Positions 1-9,073 of a DNA stretch of 55,303 bases are shown piece after piece. Within the stretch, counting starts at the first letter, position 1, and each line of letters starts with the position of its first letter. This DNA is from Gemmatimonadota bacterium (GTDB lineage: Bacteria; Latescibacterota; UBA2968): NCBI GenBank assembly GCA_026705765.1, contig JAPPAB010000079.1:1-55303 (forward strand), read 5' to 3'. A program made the position numbers and the translations under genes. The notes beneath the pieces were generated by a model that saw only the letters and a program-made list of their open reading frames with translations, was not told where the DNA came from and made no database searches.

Positions 1-371
1 ATAACCCGCCACGCCCACCATATCGACCACACTCTCGCTGCATGGCAGAATATCTTCAGCCCAATCGCTCTTGCCCGCATCCGCCATCATTGCGAGTTTC
101 ATCCCCGTCGCTTCGGGATCGTGATCCCCGGTAATTTTGCGAATATCCTCTTCATCGCTGTGTCGGAACGCACCAAAATCTCTTTTGGGGAACATCTCCT
201 TGGAGTTTCGGTACCCAATTTCCATATAGTCAACACCTGCCGCGACACATGTTTCATACACGGCCTTTACAAAATCATCATCAAAATGATGGTCATTCAT
301 CAAACCGCCATCGCGGATCGTACAATCGAGTACCTTGAGTTCCGGACGGTAGGTAATCCAGGGTGCTTTCA
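1..371 (-). CDS. HMGL-like aldolase family protein, C-terminus cut by window edge
   Basis: Reading the minus strand from the ATG at 371 gives 123 in-frame codons to the window edge without a stop. The first residues after a short lead contain LDCTIRDGG, the substrate and metal-binding signature of the HMG-CoA lyase/isopropylmalate synthase-like TIM barrel (D-x-T-x-R-D-G), followed by an FVKAVYETCVAAGVDYMEIGY stretch typical of the second strand of the barrel. The family includes 4-hydroxy-2-oxovalerate aldolase and related class II aldolases, so an aldol cleavage or condensation of a keto acid is likely; the substrate cannot be told from this fragment. A GGAAGG ribosome site lies about 6 bases ahead of the start. 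It follows tyrS after 59 bases and may be the last gene of the trp-tyrS operon. Confidence 0.72.
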
Positions 372-430
372 TGAAAAAATCCTTCCTTTGGGTTAAGTAA
401 TTAGTGAAAAATCTACATACACCTGCCCAG

Positions 431-1693
431 TCACGCCGACCACTTTACCAAAAAGTAGCTGCGTTTGCCGCGGCGAATCACCAGATATTTTCCAGCCAGT
501 CTTTCAGATGGCTCTAAAATATGGCCCATATCTATACAGCGTTGCCCATTGATATAAATAGCACCATTCCCGATATCTTCACGCGCCTGTCGTCTGGACG
601 AAGAAATCCGCGCATCCACGAGCAAATCGATCAAACCCACTTCATCAGCACCTTTGAGCGCGTAAGACGGCACATCGCTAAACCCCTCTGCGATCTCCTG
701 TTCATTCAAATCCCACAAATTGCCGTAAAACAGCGCCTCGGAAATATGCACGGCGCGATCCTTTGCGGCTGCACCGTGGATAAAAGTCGTCACCTCTTCG
801 GCCAGCACGCGCTGCGCCTCGCGCTTCTCGGGTCGCGCCTCCACCTCTCGCTCCAATTCCTCTATGCGTTCGCGGCTCAAAAAAGTGAACAACTTCAAAA
901 ATTTCACCACATCGCGATCCGCTGCATTCACCCAAAACTGATAAAATTGATAGGGCGACGTCTTCTCGGGATCGAGCCATAACGTACCCGTCTCGGTCTT
1001 GCCAAATTTCGTCCCATCCGATTTTTCCAGCAGAGGAAACGTCAACCCATACACAGTCTTATTCAGCACGCGCCGACACAACTCTATTCCCGCTGTAATA
1101 TTGCCCCACTGATCACTGCCCCCGATCTGAAGCTCACAGCCATACTCCCGGTTCAACTCCATAAAATCATACGCCTGCAAAATCATATAACTAAATTCGG
1201 TAAACGAAATCCCGGTTGAAAGACGCGACGACACCGACTCCTTGCCCAGCATATATCCCATTGAAAAGTGTTTGCCCACATCGCGCAAAAATTCAATCGT
1301 ACGCAACTCCGAAAGCCAGGTATAATTGCTCACCATCAGCGCCGAATTGTGCCCGGTCTCAAAATCCAGATACTTCTCCAACTGCGCGCGCTGGCGCTCT
1401 GTATATGCCTGCACTACCTCCAGGGAATTCAACTGACGCTCTTCTGCTTTTCCACTCGGATCGCCGATCAATCCCGTGCCACCGCCCACGAGTGCAATGG
1501 GCTTGTGTCCCGCATCTTGAAAGCGACGCAATCCCATAATAGGAACCAGACTGCCCGCATGCAGACTATCGGCTGTGGGATCAAATCCGCAATACAATGT
1601 CATCTGCCCCTCTGCCAAACGCCTGCGGAGCTTATCCTCATCTGTCATCTGAAAAATATAGCCACGAAATGCCAAATCGTCTAACACATCCAC
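431..1693 (-). CDS. tyrS: Tyrosyl-tRNA synthetase
   Basis: Charges tRNA-Tyr with tyrosine in the cytoplasm. The 420-residue length is normal for the bacterial TyrRS. The class I HIGH-type motif is H45-A-G-S, the KMSKS loop is K229-F-G-K-T, and the tyrosine/tRNA site segment GGSDQWGNI (residues 191-199) is intact. The last 60 or so residues form an S4 RNA-binding domain. The start is GTG, chosen because GGAGA lies seven bases upstream. It begins only 21 bases after trpF, so it is probably cotranscribed with the trp genes and shares their leader, which is itself rich in Tyr codons. Confidence 0.96.
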   Translation of the reverse strand: MDVLDDLAFRGYIFQMTDEDKLRRRLAEGQMTLYCGFDPTADSLHAGSLVPIMGLRRFQDAGHKPIALVGGGTGLIGDPSGKAEERQLNSLEVVQAYTERQRAQLEKYLDFETGHNSALMVSNYTWLSELRTIEFLRDVGKHFSMGYMLGKESVSSRLSTGISFTEFSYMILQAYDFMELNREYGCELQIGGSDQWGNITAGIELCRRVLNKTVYGLTFPLLEKSDGTKFGKTETGTLWLDPEKTSPYQFYQFWVNAADRDVVKFLKLFTFLSRERIEELEREVEARPEKREAQRVLAEEVTTFIHGAAAKDRAVHISEALFYGNLWDLNEQEIAEGFSDVPSYALKGADEVGLIDLLVDARISSSRRQAREDIGNGAIYINGQRCIDMGHILEPSERLAGKYLVIRRGKRSYFLVKWSA

Positions 1694-1714
1694 GTTTTTA
1701 TCTCCATATTCATA

Positions 1715-2320
1715 TCACGCCTTTGCACGCGCCAAAAAATCTCGTACTTTTTTGTGATCCTTCTTCCCTGGCTCGGCTTCTACGCCACTACTCGTATCCA
1801 CCGCATAGGGACCAACTCGCTCAATCGCCTCCTGAACATTATCTGGATTTAGCCCACCAGCAAGAATAATGCGCCCATACTCTTTTGCCTCCACCGCCTT
1901 TGTCCAGTCAAATATCTCCCCCGTACCGCCGTAAAAACCCGCTTTCTCTGTATCCAATAAGAATGTATTGACCAGATACGACCCCATGGTCTGCACATCA
2001 AAATCGCGTCCCACGCGAAGCGCGCGAATCACCGGAACCGCATGCCCCAGACATGCTTCGGGCGGCTCATCCCCGTGCAATTGAATCGCTCGAAGTCCCG
2101 CCAACTTCACGGCAACGTCAATCTCGCGCTCCGATGCATTCACAAACACCCCTACGGGAGTCACAAATGGTGCCAAATCAAAAATAATTTCTCCGGCTTT
2201 CTCGGGCGCGATATAGCGAAGACTCTTCTCGTAAAAATTAAACCCCAGGGCATCTGCACCATGATCAACCGCGCACAGCGCATCATCCCGATTTGTAACA
2301 CCGCAAATTTTAGCTCGCAT
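1715..2320 (-). CDS. trpF: Phosphoribosylanthranilate isomerase
   Basis: Third step of tryptophan synthesis: Amadori rearrangement of N-(5-phosphoribosyl)anthranilate to CdRP. The 201-residue single TIM-barrel protein begins RAKICGVTNRDDA, with the catalytic Cys in KICG(V/I)T, and has the phosphate-binding end LAGGLNPDNV and the catalytic Asp region PYAVDTSSGVE. It overlaps the end of trpC by 11 bases, which suggests translational coupling. It is a separate polypeptide here, not fused to TrpC as in enterobacteria. Confidence 0.95.
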   Translation of the reverse strand: MRAKICGVTNRDDALCAVDHGADALGFNFYEKSLRYIAPEKAGEIIFDLAPFVTPVGVFVNASEREIDVAVKLAGLRAIQLHGDEPPEACLGHAVPVIRALRVGRDFDVQTMGSYLVNTFLLDTEKAGFYGGTGEIFDWTKAVEAKEYGRIILAGGLNPDNVQEAIERVGPYAVDTSSGVEAEPGKKDHKKVRDFLARAKA

Positions 2321-3101
2321 GCCCTATCAACTCCTGCAACCTGGCGGCAATATCCGGTTCGCGCATCAAACTCTCGCCCACCAGCACGGCATCTGCGCCC
2401 GCATCTCGAAGCGCGACAACATCCTCGCGCGTATAAATACCGCTCTCACTCACCTTCAACACATCATCGGGAATATAATCGATCAACCCATAAGTCGTAC
2501 ACAGAGACGTATCAAAAGTTTTCAAATTCCGATTGTTAATCCCAATAATCTCTGCACCCGCATCAAGTGCGACCATCAGTTCTTCTCTCTCGTGCACCTC
2601 CACCAGCGCATCCAGCCCCAATGCCCGACTCGTCGCTATAAATAAGGACAATTCTCGAGGCGTTAAAATCGACACAATCAACAACACAGCCGAAGCCCCA
2701 ATCGCGCGCGCCTCGTAAATCTGATAGGGATCAATCGTGAAATCCTTTCTCAAAATGGGCCGATCAACAACTGTTGAAATCTGAGTCAAATAATCTGCCG
2801 ACCCCTGAAAAAATTTCTCATCCGTCAATACCGAAATCGCCGAAGCTCCATTTTCCACATAAATTTTCGCAATATCCACCGCGTCAAAATCCCCGCGGAT
2901 CACACCCTTGGACGGCGAAGCCTTTTTCACCTCGGCAATCACAGCAATATCATCCCCATATACCAGCCCATCAAAAAACGAAGGCGGCTCTGGCGCATCT
3001 TCGGCCAACTGCGCCATCTCCTGAAACGGCGTCTGCCCCATACACCTGGCGAGAAAATCGCGTTTATACGCCACAATCTCATCGAGAATATTGCCGGCCA
3101 T
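2310..3101 (-). CDS. trpC: Indole-3-glycerol phosphate synthase
   Basis: Ring closure and decarboxylation of CdRP to indole-3-glycerol phosphate, fourth step of the tryptophan pathway. The open frame extends further upstream, but homology starts at MAGNILDEIVAYKR; that ATG at 3101 gives 263 residues, the usual length, and clears the upstream oxidoreductase. Conserved segments seen are EVKKASPSKGVI (catalytic Glu and Lys), LRKDFTIDPYQIYEARAIGA, LVEVHEREEL, IIGINNRNL and VSESGI. Overlaps trpF. Confidence 0.95.
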   Translation of the reverse strand: MAGNILDEIVAYKRDFLARCMGQTPFQEMAQLAEDAPEPPSFFDGLVYGDDIAVIAEVKKASPSKGVIRGDFDAVDIAKIYVENGASAISVLTDEKFFQGSADYLTQISTVVDRPILRKDFTIDPYQIYEARAIGASAVLLIVSILTPRELSLFIATSRALGLDALVEVHEREELMVALDAGAEIIGINNRNLKTFDTSLCTTYGLIDYIPDDVLKVSESGIYTREDVVALRDAGADAVLVGESLMREPDIAARLQELIGHAS

Positions 3102-3115
3102 AAAGTCCCACCATC

Positions 3116-4180
3116 CTAAAGCCAAGACCGCGGATCGGGAACGGACACCCATCCATTTTCGCGTACTGACTGCAACCCCGCAATACCGGGCAGTGTCATA
3201 TCCAGCGCCTGCATCAAATCTACCGGCGGTGGCGATCCATTCGCAACCGCCCGCACAAAATCCAGAACAATGAGCATACTCGTTTTGCCGTGACCTGCAC
3301 CGAGCGCGTCCGAAAACTGGGACAACTCGGGATGGTGGCATTCTTCTCGCGTCACCTGCTCCTTATTCCCCACCGAATAATAACACACCGTTCGGGCTTC
3401 GCGAAATCGCCCTGTCTCAAATGAGCCCTCATCGCCATAAAAACTCAAAAAATGGCTCATCCCATGCACATTCTGAAACGAATTGGTCAACCTGAACACC
3501 GCACCTTCTTCGGTTCGAAACAAAGCCGTCTGTACCCAATCTGCTTCATACCCTTCTAAAAACTCATCTCGTCCTGAAGCCGAAACAGCCATGACCTCAA
3601 CCAAGCGGTCGCCCGTCATATTCAAATACGGCGACGTCCCATGTGTCGGATAAAGAAGGGGTTGCAGACTATTCCGCCAGGTAGATCGTCCATCGGGATG
3701 TCGTCTCAACGCTTTTAAACCGTGAATATACTCGGCTTCGGCATAGTAAATACGCCCCAATTTCCGCGACTCATAAAGCGACCTCGCACGCACCACACTG
3801 GGTTCATAGACCCAATTCTCTGCCATCATATAAATGCGATCACTTTCTGAAATAACCTCGACCAGCGCCCTTGCCTCATCCATAGTCAGCGCAGCGGGCA
3901 CGGCACACAAAACGTGCTTACCTGCCCGAATCGCTCGAATCACATGTTCTGCATGAAGCGGCGCGGGAGTAAAAATAGCCACCGCATCAACCCGTTCATC
4001 AGCGACCAGATCATCAAAAGCCGCATAACAAACATCGACACTCAACTGCTCTTTTGCCTCGTCCAGTTTCTCCTGCTGGATGTCACAAACAGCGACCAAC
4101 TCAGTCTCGGCATACGCATCAAACACCCGTGCCCAGGACATGCCAAATCGCAAACCAGCAACACCTACGGAAAGAGCCAT
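3116..4180 (-). CDS. Gfo/Idh/MocA family NAD(P)-dependent oxidoreductase
   Basis: 354 residues. The N-terminal Rossmann domain starts VGVAGLRFGMSWARVF and has VAVCDI as the second strand and VDAVAIFTPAPLHAEH, the family's TPxxxH segment; GKHVLCAVPAALTMDEA is the usual GKHVLxEKP position with the catalytic Lys replaced by Ala (KP becomes VP). The remainder is the alpha/beta C-terminal domain of the family. Such enzymes act on sugars, inositols or other polyols. It sits between trpD and trpC, with 14- to 15-base gaps on both sides, so it is in the trp transcript although no Trp step needs it. Substrate unknown; the missing Lys could mean altered chemistry. Confidence 0.85.
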   Translation of the reverse strand: MALSVGVAGLRFGMSWARVFDAYAETELVAVCDIQQEKLDEAKEQLSVDVCYAAFDDLVADERVDAVAIFTPAPLHAEHVIRAIRAGKHVLCAVPAALTMDEARALVEVISESDRIYMMAENWVYEPSVVRARSLYESRKLGRIYYAEAEYIHGLKALRRHPDGRSTWRNSLQPLLYPTHGTSPYLNMTGDRLVEVMAVSASGRDEFLEGYEADWVQTALFRTEEGAVFRLTNSFQNVHGMSHFLSFYGDEGSFETGRFREARTVCYYSVGNKEQVTREECHHPELSQFSDALGAGHGKTSMLIVLDFVRAVANGSPPPVDLMQALDMTLPGIAGLQSVRENGWVSVPDPRSWL

Positions 4181-4195
4181 TTTACCTCACTCCAA

Positions 4196-5209
4196 TCATT
4201 CCTGACTCGCCGCCACCAACCCCTCCAACTTCTCCAACGCCTTGCCCGAATCAATCACTTCAGCCGCGGCCTGCACGCCTTCCATCAAATCACGCGCCTT
4301 ATCCCCCGCCACAATTGCCGCTGCCGCATTCAACAACACAATATCTCGCCGAGGACCTTCTTCGCCATTCAGAATCGACCGCGTAATCTCCGCATTATAA
4401 TCGGCATCCCCGCCTTTTAGCGCGTCGACTGGGGCCTGCGCCAGCCCAAAGTCCCCAGGCGATACATCATACGTCGAAACCGATCCATTCTTCAATTCAC
4501 TCACCCGCGTCGGCCCCGTCAGCGTCATCTCATCCAAACCATCCGAACCGTGGACGACAAACGCGCGCTCCGCTCCCAGAGTCCCTAAAACACCCGCGAG
4601 AGTCTCGGTCAATGCCGCGCTGTACACACCGACCACCTGCCGCGTTGCACCCGCCGGATTGCTCAACGGTCCCAGCGCATTAAAAATTGTCCGCGCACCA
4701 ATTTCCCGACGCGGTCCAATCGCGTATTTCATCGCCCCGTGTAACGAAATAGCAAACAAGAACCCGATACCCACATCGTCCAGACACCTGCTCACCGTCT
4801 CGGGCGATGCCTCAATATTCACACCCAATGCACCCAGCACATCCGCACTACCGCTTTGACTCGTCGCCGCGCGATTGCCGTGTTTGGCCACACACAAACC
4901 CGCCCCAGCCGCCACAAATGCCGCTGTCGTCGAAATATTAAACGTGCCCGAATGATCGCCCCCCGTGCCACAAGTATCGACAATCACATCGTGCCTTGTC
5001 GCAATAGGCGTCGCCTTCTCGCGCATCACAGACGCAGCCCCGGCAATCTCATCAACACACTCGCCCTTCACGCGCAACGCAATCAAAAACGCGCCGATCT
5101 GTGCATCCGTCGCCTCGCCCGACATAATCTGATTCATCACATCCGTCATCTCACCCCGGCTCAAATCCGCACCTTCAATCACTTTTGCAATCGCCTCTTG
5201 TATGTTCAT
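4196..5209 (-). CDS. trpD: Anthranilate phosphoribosyltransferase
   Basis: Transfers the phosphoribosyl group of PRPP to anthranilate. Family signatures seen: the PRPP loop [39 protein letters not shown] and the distal [13 protein letters not shown]. Three in-frame ATGs are possible; the one at 5209 ([10 protein letters not shown]) is chosen because GAGGAG lies six bases before it, giving 337 residues, the normal size. It stands alone, not fused to TrpG. It follows trpG after 22 bases. Confidence 0.95.
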   Translation of the reverse strand: MNIQEAIAKVIEGADLSRGEMTDVMNQIMSGEATDAQIGAFLIALRVKGECVDEIAGAASVMREKATPIATRHDVIVDTCGTGGDHSGTFNISTTAAFVAAGAGLCVAKHGNRAATSQSGSADVLGALGVNIEASPETVSRCLDDVGIGFLFAISLHGAMKYAIGPRREIGARTIFNALGPLSNPAGATRQVVGVYSAALTETLAGVLGTLGAERAFVVHGSDGLDEMTLTGPTRVSELKNGSVSTYDVSPGDFGLAQAPVDALKGGDADYNAEITRSILNGEEGPRRDIVLLNAAAAIVAGDKARDLMEGVQAAAEVIDSGKALEKLEGLVAASQE

Positions 5210-5231
5210 ATTCATCTCCTCAGCTAACAAA

Positions 5232-5795
5232 TCATGCATCGAGAAAATTTTGCAGCAAATTCTTGCCCTCACCCGTCAAAATCGATTCCGGATGAAACTG
5301 CACGCCATCCACCGCCATATCTCGATGGCGCAAGCCCATAATCACGCCATCACCGGTCTCTGCTGTAATTTCCAAACAATCGGGAAGGCTATCTCTCTCC
5401 ACCACCAGCGAATGGTAGCGCGTGGCAATAAACGGCTCGGGTAGTCCCTGAAAAATAGACTCCCCGCTATGATGAATCTCCGACACCTTCCCGTGCATAA
5501 TTGTCGGCGCGCCCACAATTTTCCCACCAAACGCCTGTCCAATAGATTGATGTCCCAAACAAACCCCTAAAATCGGAATTTTTCCGGCAAAACGCTGCAC
5601 CAGAGCCACGGAAATCCCCGCTTCGTTTGGCGTACACGGCCCCGGAGAAATAACGATCTTCTCGGGCGCCATATCATCAATCTCCTCAAGTGAGATCTGA
5701 TCATTGCGATACACCACCAGATCCGCACCCAGTTCCCCGAGATATTGAACGAGGTTATAAGTAAAAGAATCGTAGTTATCAATGACGAGAATCAC
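5232..5795 (-). CDS. trpG: Anthranilate synthase component II (glutamine amidotransferase)
   Basis: Releases ammonia from glutamine for TrpE. A class I amidotransferase of 187 residues with the full catalytic triad: C79 in GVCLGHQ, and H168 and E170 in [18 protein letters not shown] (residues 50-60) is the oxyanion-side loop. In many bacteria the same subunit also serves 4-amino-4-deoxychorismate synthase, so a PabA role is possible as well. Its first four bases overlap the stop of trpE, the usual coupling of the two subunits. Confidence 0.95.
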   Translation of the reverse strand: MILVIDNYDSFTYNLVQYLGELGADLVVYRNDQISLEEIDDMAPEKIVISPGPCTPNEAGISVALVQRFAGKIPILGVCLGHQSIGQAFGGKIVGAPTIMHGKVSEIHHSGESIFQGLPEPFIATRYHSLVVERDSLPDCLEITAETGDGVIMGLRHRDMAVDGVQFHPESILTGEGKNLLQNFLDA

Positions 5796-7267
5796 GACAA
5801 CTCTCCTCCTTCAGCCATTTCCACCGCCCGAAACAGTGCCCGCGCTTTGTTCACAGTCTCCTGATATTCGTATTCCGGCTCGGAATCGAACACCACGCCC
5901 CCTCCTGCCTGCACATACGCTTTCCCATCCTTAATCACCAGCGTGCGAATGGCAATACACGTATCCATATTGCCCGCAAAATCGATATAACCCACCGCAC
6001 CGGCATAAGGCCCGCGGCGCGTAGGTTCCATCTCGTCGATAACCTCCATCGCCCGAATTTTTGGCGCACCCGACACTGTACCCGCCGGATAACATGCAAA
6101 AAGCGCGTCCAGCGCATCGACCCCCTCGTGCAATTCGCCGCGCACATTCGAAACGATATGCATCACATGTGAATAGCGTTCAATCGTCATCTGCTCGGTC
6201 ACGCGCACCGTATCAAACTTTGAGACGCGCCCCACATCATTGCGCCCCAGATCCACCAGCATAATATGCTCGGCGCGTTCTTTTTCATCTGCCAACAATT
6301 CCTGTGACAGCACCTGATCCTCTGCCTCTGATTTGCCGCGCCACCGCGTCCCCGCAATAGGTCTCACCTGCACCACCCCATCCTCTACCCTGACGAGCAA
6401 CTCAGGCGACGCGCCCACGAGTTGATGGTCTATCAAATCGACGTGAAACATATAAGGCGAAGGATTCACCGTCCGCAACGCCCGATAAATATCCAGCGCA
6501 TCCACCGTCACATCCATTGCAAAACGCTGTGAAGGCACCACCTGAAAAATATCACCTGCCACGATGTATTCCCCGCAACGCGCCACCACATCCATATACG
6601 CTTCTTTGCTCGTATTTGAAGTCACCTCGCACGAACTCGTTCCAGGCTTCAGGGATGCATCCACCGGTTGAGCCAGTGCCTCAATCAGTGCATCGATCCG
6701 TTTGACTGCATCCTCGTAATTAGCCTCCAAATCTCCTTCTGTATGCACATTGGCCATCACATGCACTTTGTGCGTCACATTGTCAAACGCCAGCACAGAA
6801 TCGTAAAACGAAAAAAATATATCGTCCAGACCGAGGTCGTCTTCAACCGTCTCGGGAATGCGCTCAATCAAACGCACGGCATCATAGCTCACATAGCCCA
6901 CGGCACCACCTGTAAATCGAGGAAACCCCTCTATATGTTGCGAGTGATATTTTTTTAACAACCCCCGCAACACCTCAATAGGTTCCCCCTTAAATAGTCG
7001 CAGCTCACCCGTCGTCGCATGTTCAATCGAAATTTTTGTTCCGCGCGAACGAAAAACCAAAAACGGATCCACGCCCAAAAACGAATACCGCCCAATCTGC
7101 TCGCCGCCCACCACGCTTTCAAACAAAAACGCATGCGATGATCTGGCGCGAATTTTCAAATAGGCCGAAACCGGCGTCTCTGTATCCGCGAGCAACTCTC
7201 TTGAAATGGGAACGAGACCACAGCCTTTGCTCAACTTTTTCACAGTTTTGAGATCGGGTTGAATCAC
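5792..7267 (-). CDS. trpE: Anthranilate synthase component I
   Basis: Converts chorismate and ammonia to anthranilate, the committed step of tryptophan synthesis. The 491 residues contain the chorismate-binding domain signatures [47 protein letters not shown] and [18 protein letters not shown], and the tail [17 protein letters not shown]. The N-terminal half carries the allosteric Trp-site region ([10 protein letters not shown], with the conserved LES-type element). The start is GTG at 7267, just downstream of the T-run of the leader terminator. First structural gene of the operon. Confidence 0.96.
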   Translation of the reverse strand: MIQPDLKTVKKLSKGCGLVPISRELLADTETPVSAYLKIRARSSHAFLFESVVGGEQIGRYSFLGVDPFLVFRSRGTKISIEHATTGELRLFKGEPIEVLRGLLKKYHSQHIEGFPRFTGGAVGYVSYDAVRLIERIPETVEDDLGLDDIFFSFYDSVLAFDNVTHKVHVMANVHTEGDLEANYEDAVKRIDALIEALAQPVDASLKPGTSSCEVTSNTSKEAYMDVVARCGEYIVAGDIFQVVPSQRFAMDVTVDALDIYRALRTVNPSPYMFHVDLIDHQLVGASPELLVRVEDGVVQVRPIAGTRWRGKSEAEDQVLSQELLADEKERAEHIMLVDLGRNDVGRVSKFDTVRVTEQMTIERYSHVMHIVSNVRGELHEGVDALDALFACYPAGTVSGAPKIRAMEVIDEMEPTRRGPYAGAVGYIDFAGNMDTCIAIRTLVIKDGKAYVQAGGGVVFDSEPEYEYQETVNKARALFRAVEMAEGGELS

Positions 7268-7276
7268 TGGAAAATC

Positions 7277-7319
7277 CTGAAAAAAATAAAAAAGGTCGTG
7301 AGCAGTTTGCCCACGACCT
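7277..7319 (-). terminator. Intrinsic terminator (attenuator) in the trp leader
   Basis: On the minus strand an 8-bp perfect stem (AGGTCGTG with CACGACCT, 7312-7319 and 7293-7300) with an 11-base loop is followed at once by a run of T broken by a single A (TTTTTTATTTTTTT). It lies between the leader peptide stop (7346) and the trpE start (7267), the place expected of a transcription attenuator. The GGGC beside the 5' stem arm could pair instead with GCCCGTCC inside the leader ORF, giving a plausible antiterminator; that pairing is inferred by eye. Confidence 0.88.
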
Positions 7320-7345
7320 CGTACTTTTATTCACTTACATCACAC

Positions 7346-7447
7346 TTAAAACGCAGGACAAACCACACTCTTGGACGGGCGGCGATAATAATATCGGCCG
7401 TCAAATCGACGCCAAAAATACCAGAAGCAGGTTGCAAAAGCGTTCAT
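7346..7447 (-). CDS. trpL: trp operon leader peptide (33 aa, rich in Trp, Tyr, Phe)
   Basis: A short ORF from ATG 7447 to TAA 7346, with AAGGAA about ten bases upstream and a possible GTG start directly before the ATG. The 33-residue product has clustered aromatic codons: FWYFW at residues 8-12 and YYYRR at 19-23; in all two Trp, four Tyr and five Phe. It ends 27 bases before the terminator hairpin. This is the arrangement of ribosome-mediated attenuation: stalling at the aromatic codons when charged tRNA is scarce would free the operon. The Tyr cluster, and tyrS in the operon, suggest that more than Trp is sensed. The mechanism is inferred, the ORF and hairpin are seen. Confidence 0.8.
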   Translation of the reverse strand: MNAFATCFWYFWRRFDGRYYYRRPSKSVVCPAF

Positions 7448-7490
7448 CACATCAAATTCCTTAAACGAGATTTATATATCAGACGCGCCA

Positions 7491-7518
7491 AAGATAACAA
7501 ATTCTAAAACAGTGTCAA
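7491..7518 (-). promoter_or_regulatory. Sigma-70-type promoter of the trp operon
   Basis: On the minus strand TTGACA (7518-7513), a 16-base spacer and TATCTT (7496-7491). Transcription would start near 7484, giving a leader of about 215 bases that contains the peptide and terminator. It lies within ten bases of the end of the upstream ABC gene. Confidence 0.72.
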
Positions 7519-7526
7519 GAAGGAAG

Positions 7527-8297
7527 TTATTCATGACCATCAATCGTGCCCACCTCAATCTTCAACTCATCGCGGTCAATAATGCGATCTACGCGGCCAT
7601 CGCGCACCCACACCACGCGGTCAGATACCGACAGCATCTTGTGATCGTGCGTCGCTGAAATCACGGTCACGCCCGACTCCTCGTTCATCTGACGCAACAG
7701 TTCAATAATCTCCCGCCCCGTATTCAAATCGAGATTCCCAGTCGGCTCGTCAGCCAGAATGATCGCAGGGTCGTTGGCAAAAGCCCGCGCAACAGCCACG
7801 CGCTGCTGCTGCCCACCCGAAAGCTCAAAAGGCTTGTGCATCACGCGCTCGCCCAGACCGACCTGGGTCAACAATTCCACGCCCTTGTCGCGCGCCTCGT
7901 CGCTCGTCAGTCCGGCAAACACCATCGGCAGGGTCACATTCTCAAGCGCTGTCATCACCGGAATCAAATTATAAGATTGAAAGATATAACCGATTTTTCG
8001 GCAGCGCAACCACGCGAGTTCATAAGCGTCGAGTTGGGCGACATCGACATCGTCGATATAAACCTTGCCCTCGGTCGGCTTGTCCAATCCACCCACCATA
8101 TTGAACAGAGTACTCTTCCCCGAACCAGAAGGTCCCATAATGGACAGGTATTCGCCCTGTGTCACTTCCAGATCCACACCTTTGAGTGCGTGAATCTGCT
8201 CATCGCCCATTACGTACACCTTCTTCACATCTTGCGTGCGTACAACTGTCGCTTCTTCGGCCTCTGCATTCGTTTCTGTTTTTTCTTCGGCAGCCAT
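7527..8297 (-). CDS. ABC transporter ATP-binding protein, LolD/MacB type
   Basis: 256 residues from the ATG at 8297, chosen over an earlier in-frame ATG because GAGGTG stands four bases before it. Walker [10 protein letters not shown]-loop YIFQSYNL, signature [14 protein letters not shown], Walker [13 protein letters not shown] and the switch His in SATHD are all present. DEPTGNLD is characteristic of the LolD/MacB/FtsE group, which drives substrate extraction or efflux from the inner membrane without moving solutes through it. It is paired with the small FtsX-like permease just upstream (20-base gap). The first 25 residues form an acidic Glu/Ala-rich extension. Substrate unknown. Confidence 0.9.
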   Translation of the reverse strand: MAAEEKTETNAEAEEATVVRTQDVKKVYVMGDEQIHALKGVDLEVTQGEYLSIMGPSGSGKSTLFNMVGGLDKPTEGKVYIDDVDVAQLDAYELAWLRCRKIGYIFQSYNLIPVMTALENVTLPMVFAGLTSDEARDKGVELLTQVGLGERVMHKPFELSGGQQQRVAVARAFANDPAIILADEPTGNLDLNTGREIIELLRQMNEESGVTVISATHDHKMLSVSDRVVWVRDGRVDRIIDRDELKIEVGTIDGHE

Positions 8298-8317
8298 AAA
8301 ACACCTCACAATCAGAT

Positions 8318-8989
8318 TTAAACTTCCAATGACATCGCGTCAACTGGCTCCATCTTGGCAGCGCGATAGGCTGGCAAAATACCGCCAATCAGCGACAAAA
8401 CAGAACCAATAACAATAGCTTTACCACCATCTTGAAGAATTTGCGCCATAGGAAGATGATCGAAAATCACCGTGCCAAAACTCGACATATTGAGCAATGC
8501 AGTCAGCAAAAACCCAATGATCACGCCAATAATCGTACCTGCTGTACCCATAAACGTCGATTCGAGAATAAACAGCTTAATAATAAATCCGTCCAATGCG
8601 CCCATACACTTCATGGTACCAATCTCTCGGAACCGCTCGGTAACAGACATCAGCATAGCATTGGCAATACCCACCAAACACACGAGCAGTGACAACACCA
8701 CCAACCATGCATCCTTAGAGCGCTGCTGCATTGCGGCGGCACTATCGGGATCAATCTCAACACCCTTTTGTTGCAAGATCAAGTTGATCTTGGGATCGCT
8801 GGCAGACATCAAACCGTCAATAATGGAATTGCCCGCCCAAATCGACATCAAAAAAGCGATAGCAAGCACAATACCACTCACCGTAATCAAAGACCGGCCA
8901 AATCGAATCTTAACGCTATTAAAACTGATCTCCACCGCTTTGGAAAGCGGAAGAGATATCTGGGTATTGAGTTCGTGCTGCACTGCCAT
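8318..8989 (-). CDS. FtsX/MacB-like ABC transporter permease, small
   Basis: 223 residues starting at ATG 8989, five bases after GGAGG. Four membrane helices are visible, roughly at residues 33-55, 92-115, 140-167 and 190-210; the cytoplasmic loop TERFREIGTMKCMGA after helix 2 is the FtsX/MacB signature (R-x-x-E-I-G-x-x-x-A/C-x-G-A), and the tail PAYRAAKMEPVDAM is also typical. Full MacB or LolC proteins have a large extracytoplasmic domain between helices 1 and 2; here only about 35 residues remain. Partner of the downstream ATPase. Confidence 0.85.
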   Translation of the reverse strand: MAVQHELNTQISLPLSKAVEISFNSVKIRFGRSLITVSGIVLAIAFLMSIWAGNSIIDGLMSASDPKINLILQQKGVEIDPDSAAAMQQRSKDAWLVVLSLLVCLVGIANAMLMSVTERFREIGTMKCMGALDGFIIKLFILESTFMGTAGTIIGVIIGFLLTALLNMSSFGTVIFDHLPMAQILQDGGKAIVIGSVLSLIGGILPAYRAAKMEPVDAMSLEV

Positions 8990-9030
8990 AAACGCCTCCA
9001 GTTTCGAAAGAAATGCACAAATCAATGCTC

Positions 9031-9059
9031 AACATAAAAGCCAATTGTTCCTCTGTCAA
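9031..9059 (-). promoter_or_regulatory. Sigma-70-type promoter of the ABC pair
   Basis: Minus strand TTGACA (9059-9054), 17-base spacer, TATGTT (9036-9031). It is about 40 bases ahead of the permease start at 8989 and matches the consensus at eleven of twelve positions or nearly so. Confidence 0.7.
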
Positions 9060-9073
9060 GCCAAAATACCAGA

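Noticed and set aside
7259-7507. 82-residue plus-strand ORF over the trp leader
   Set aside because: It is antisense to the promoter, leader peptide and terminator, with low-complexity composition and no ribosome site.
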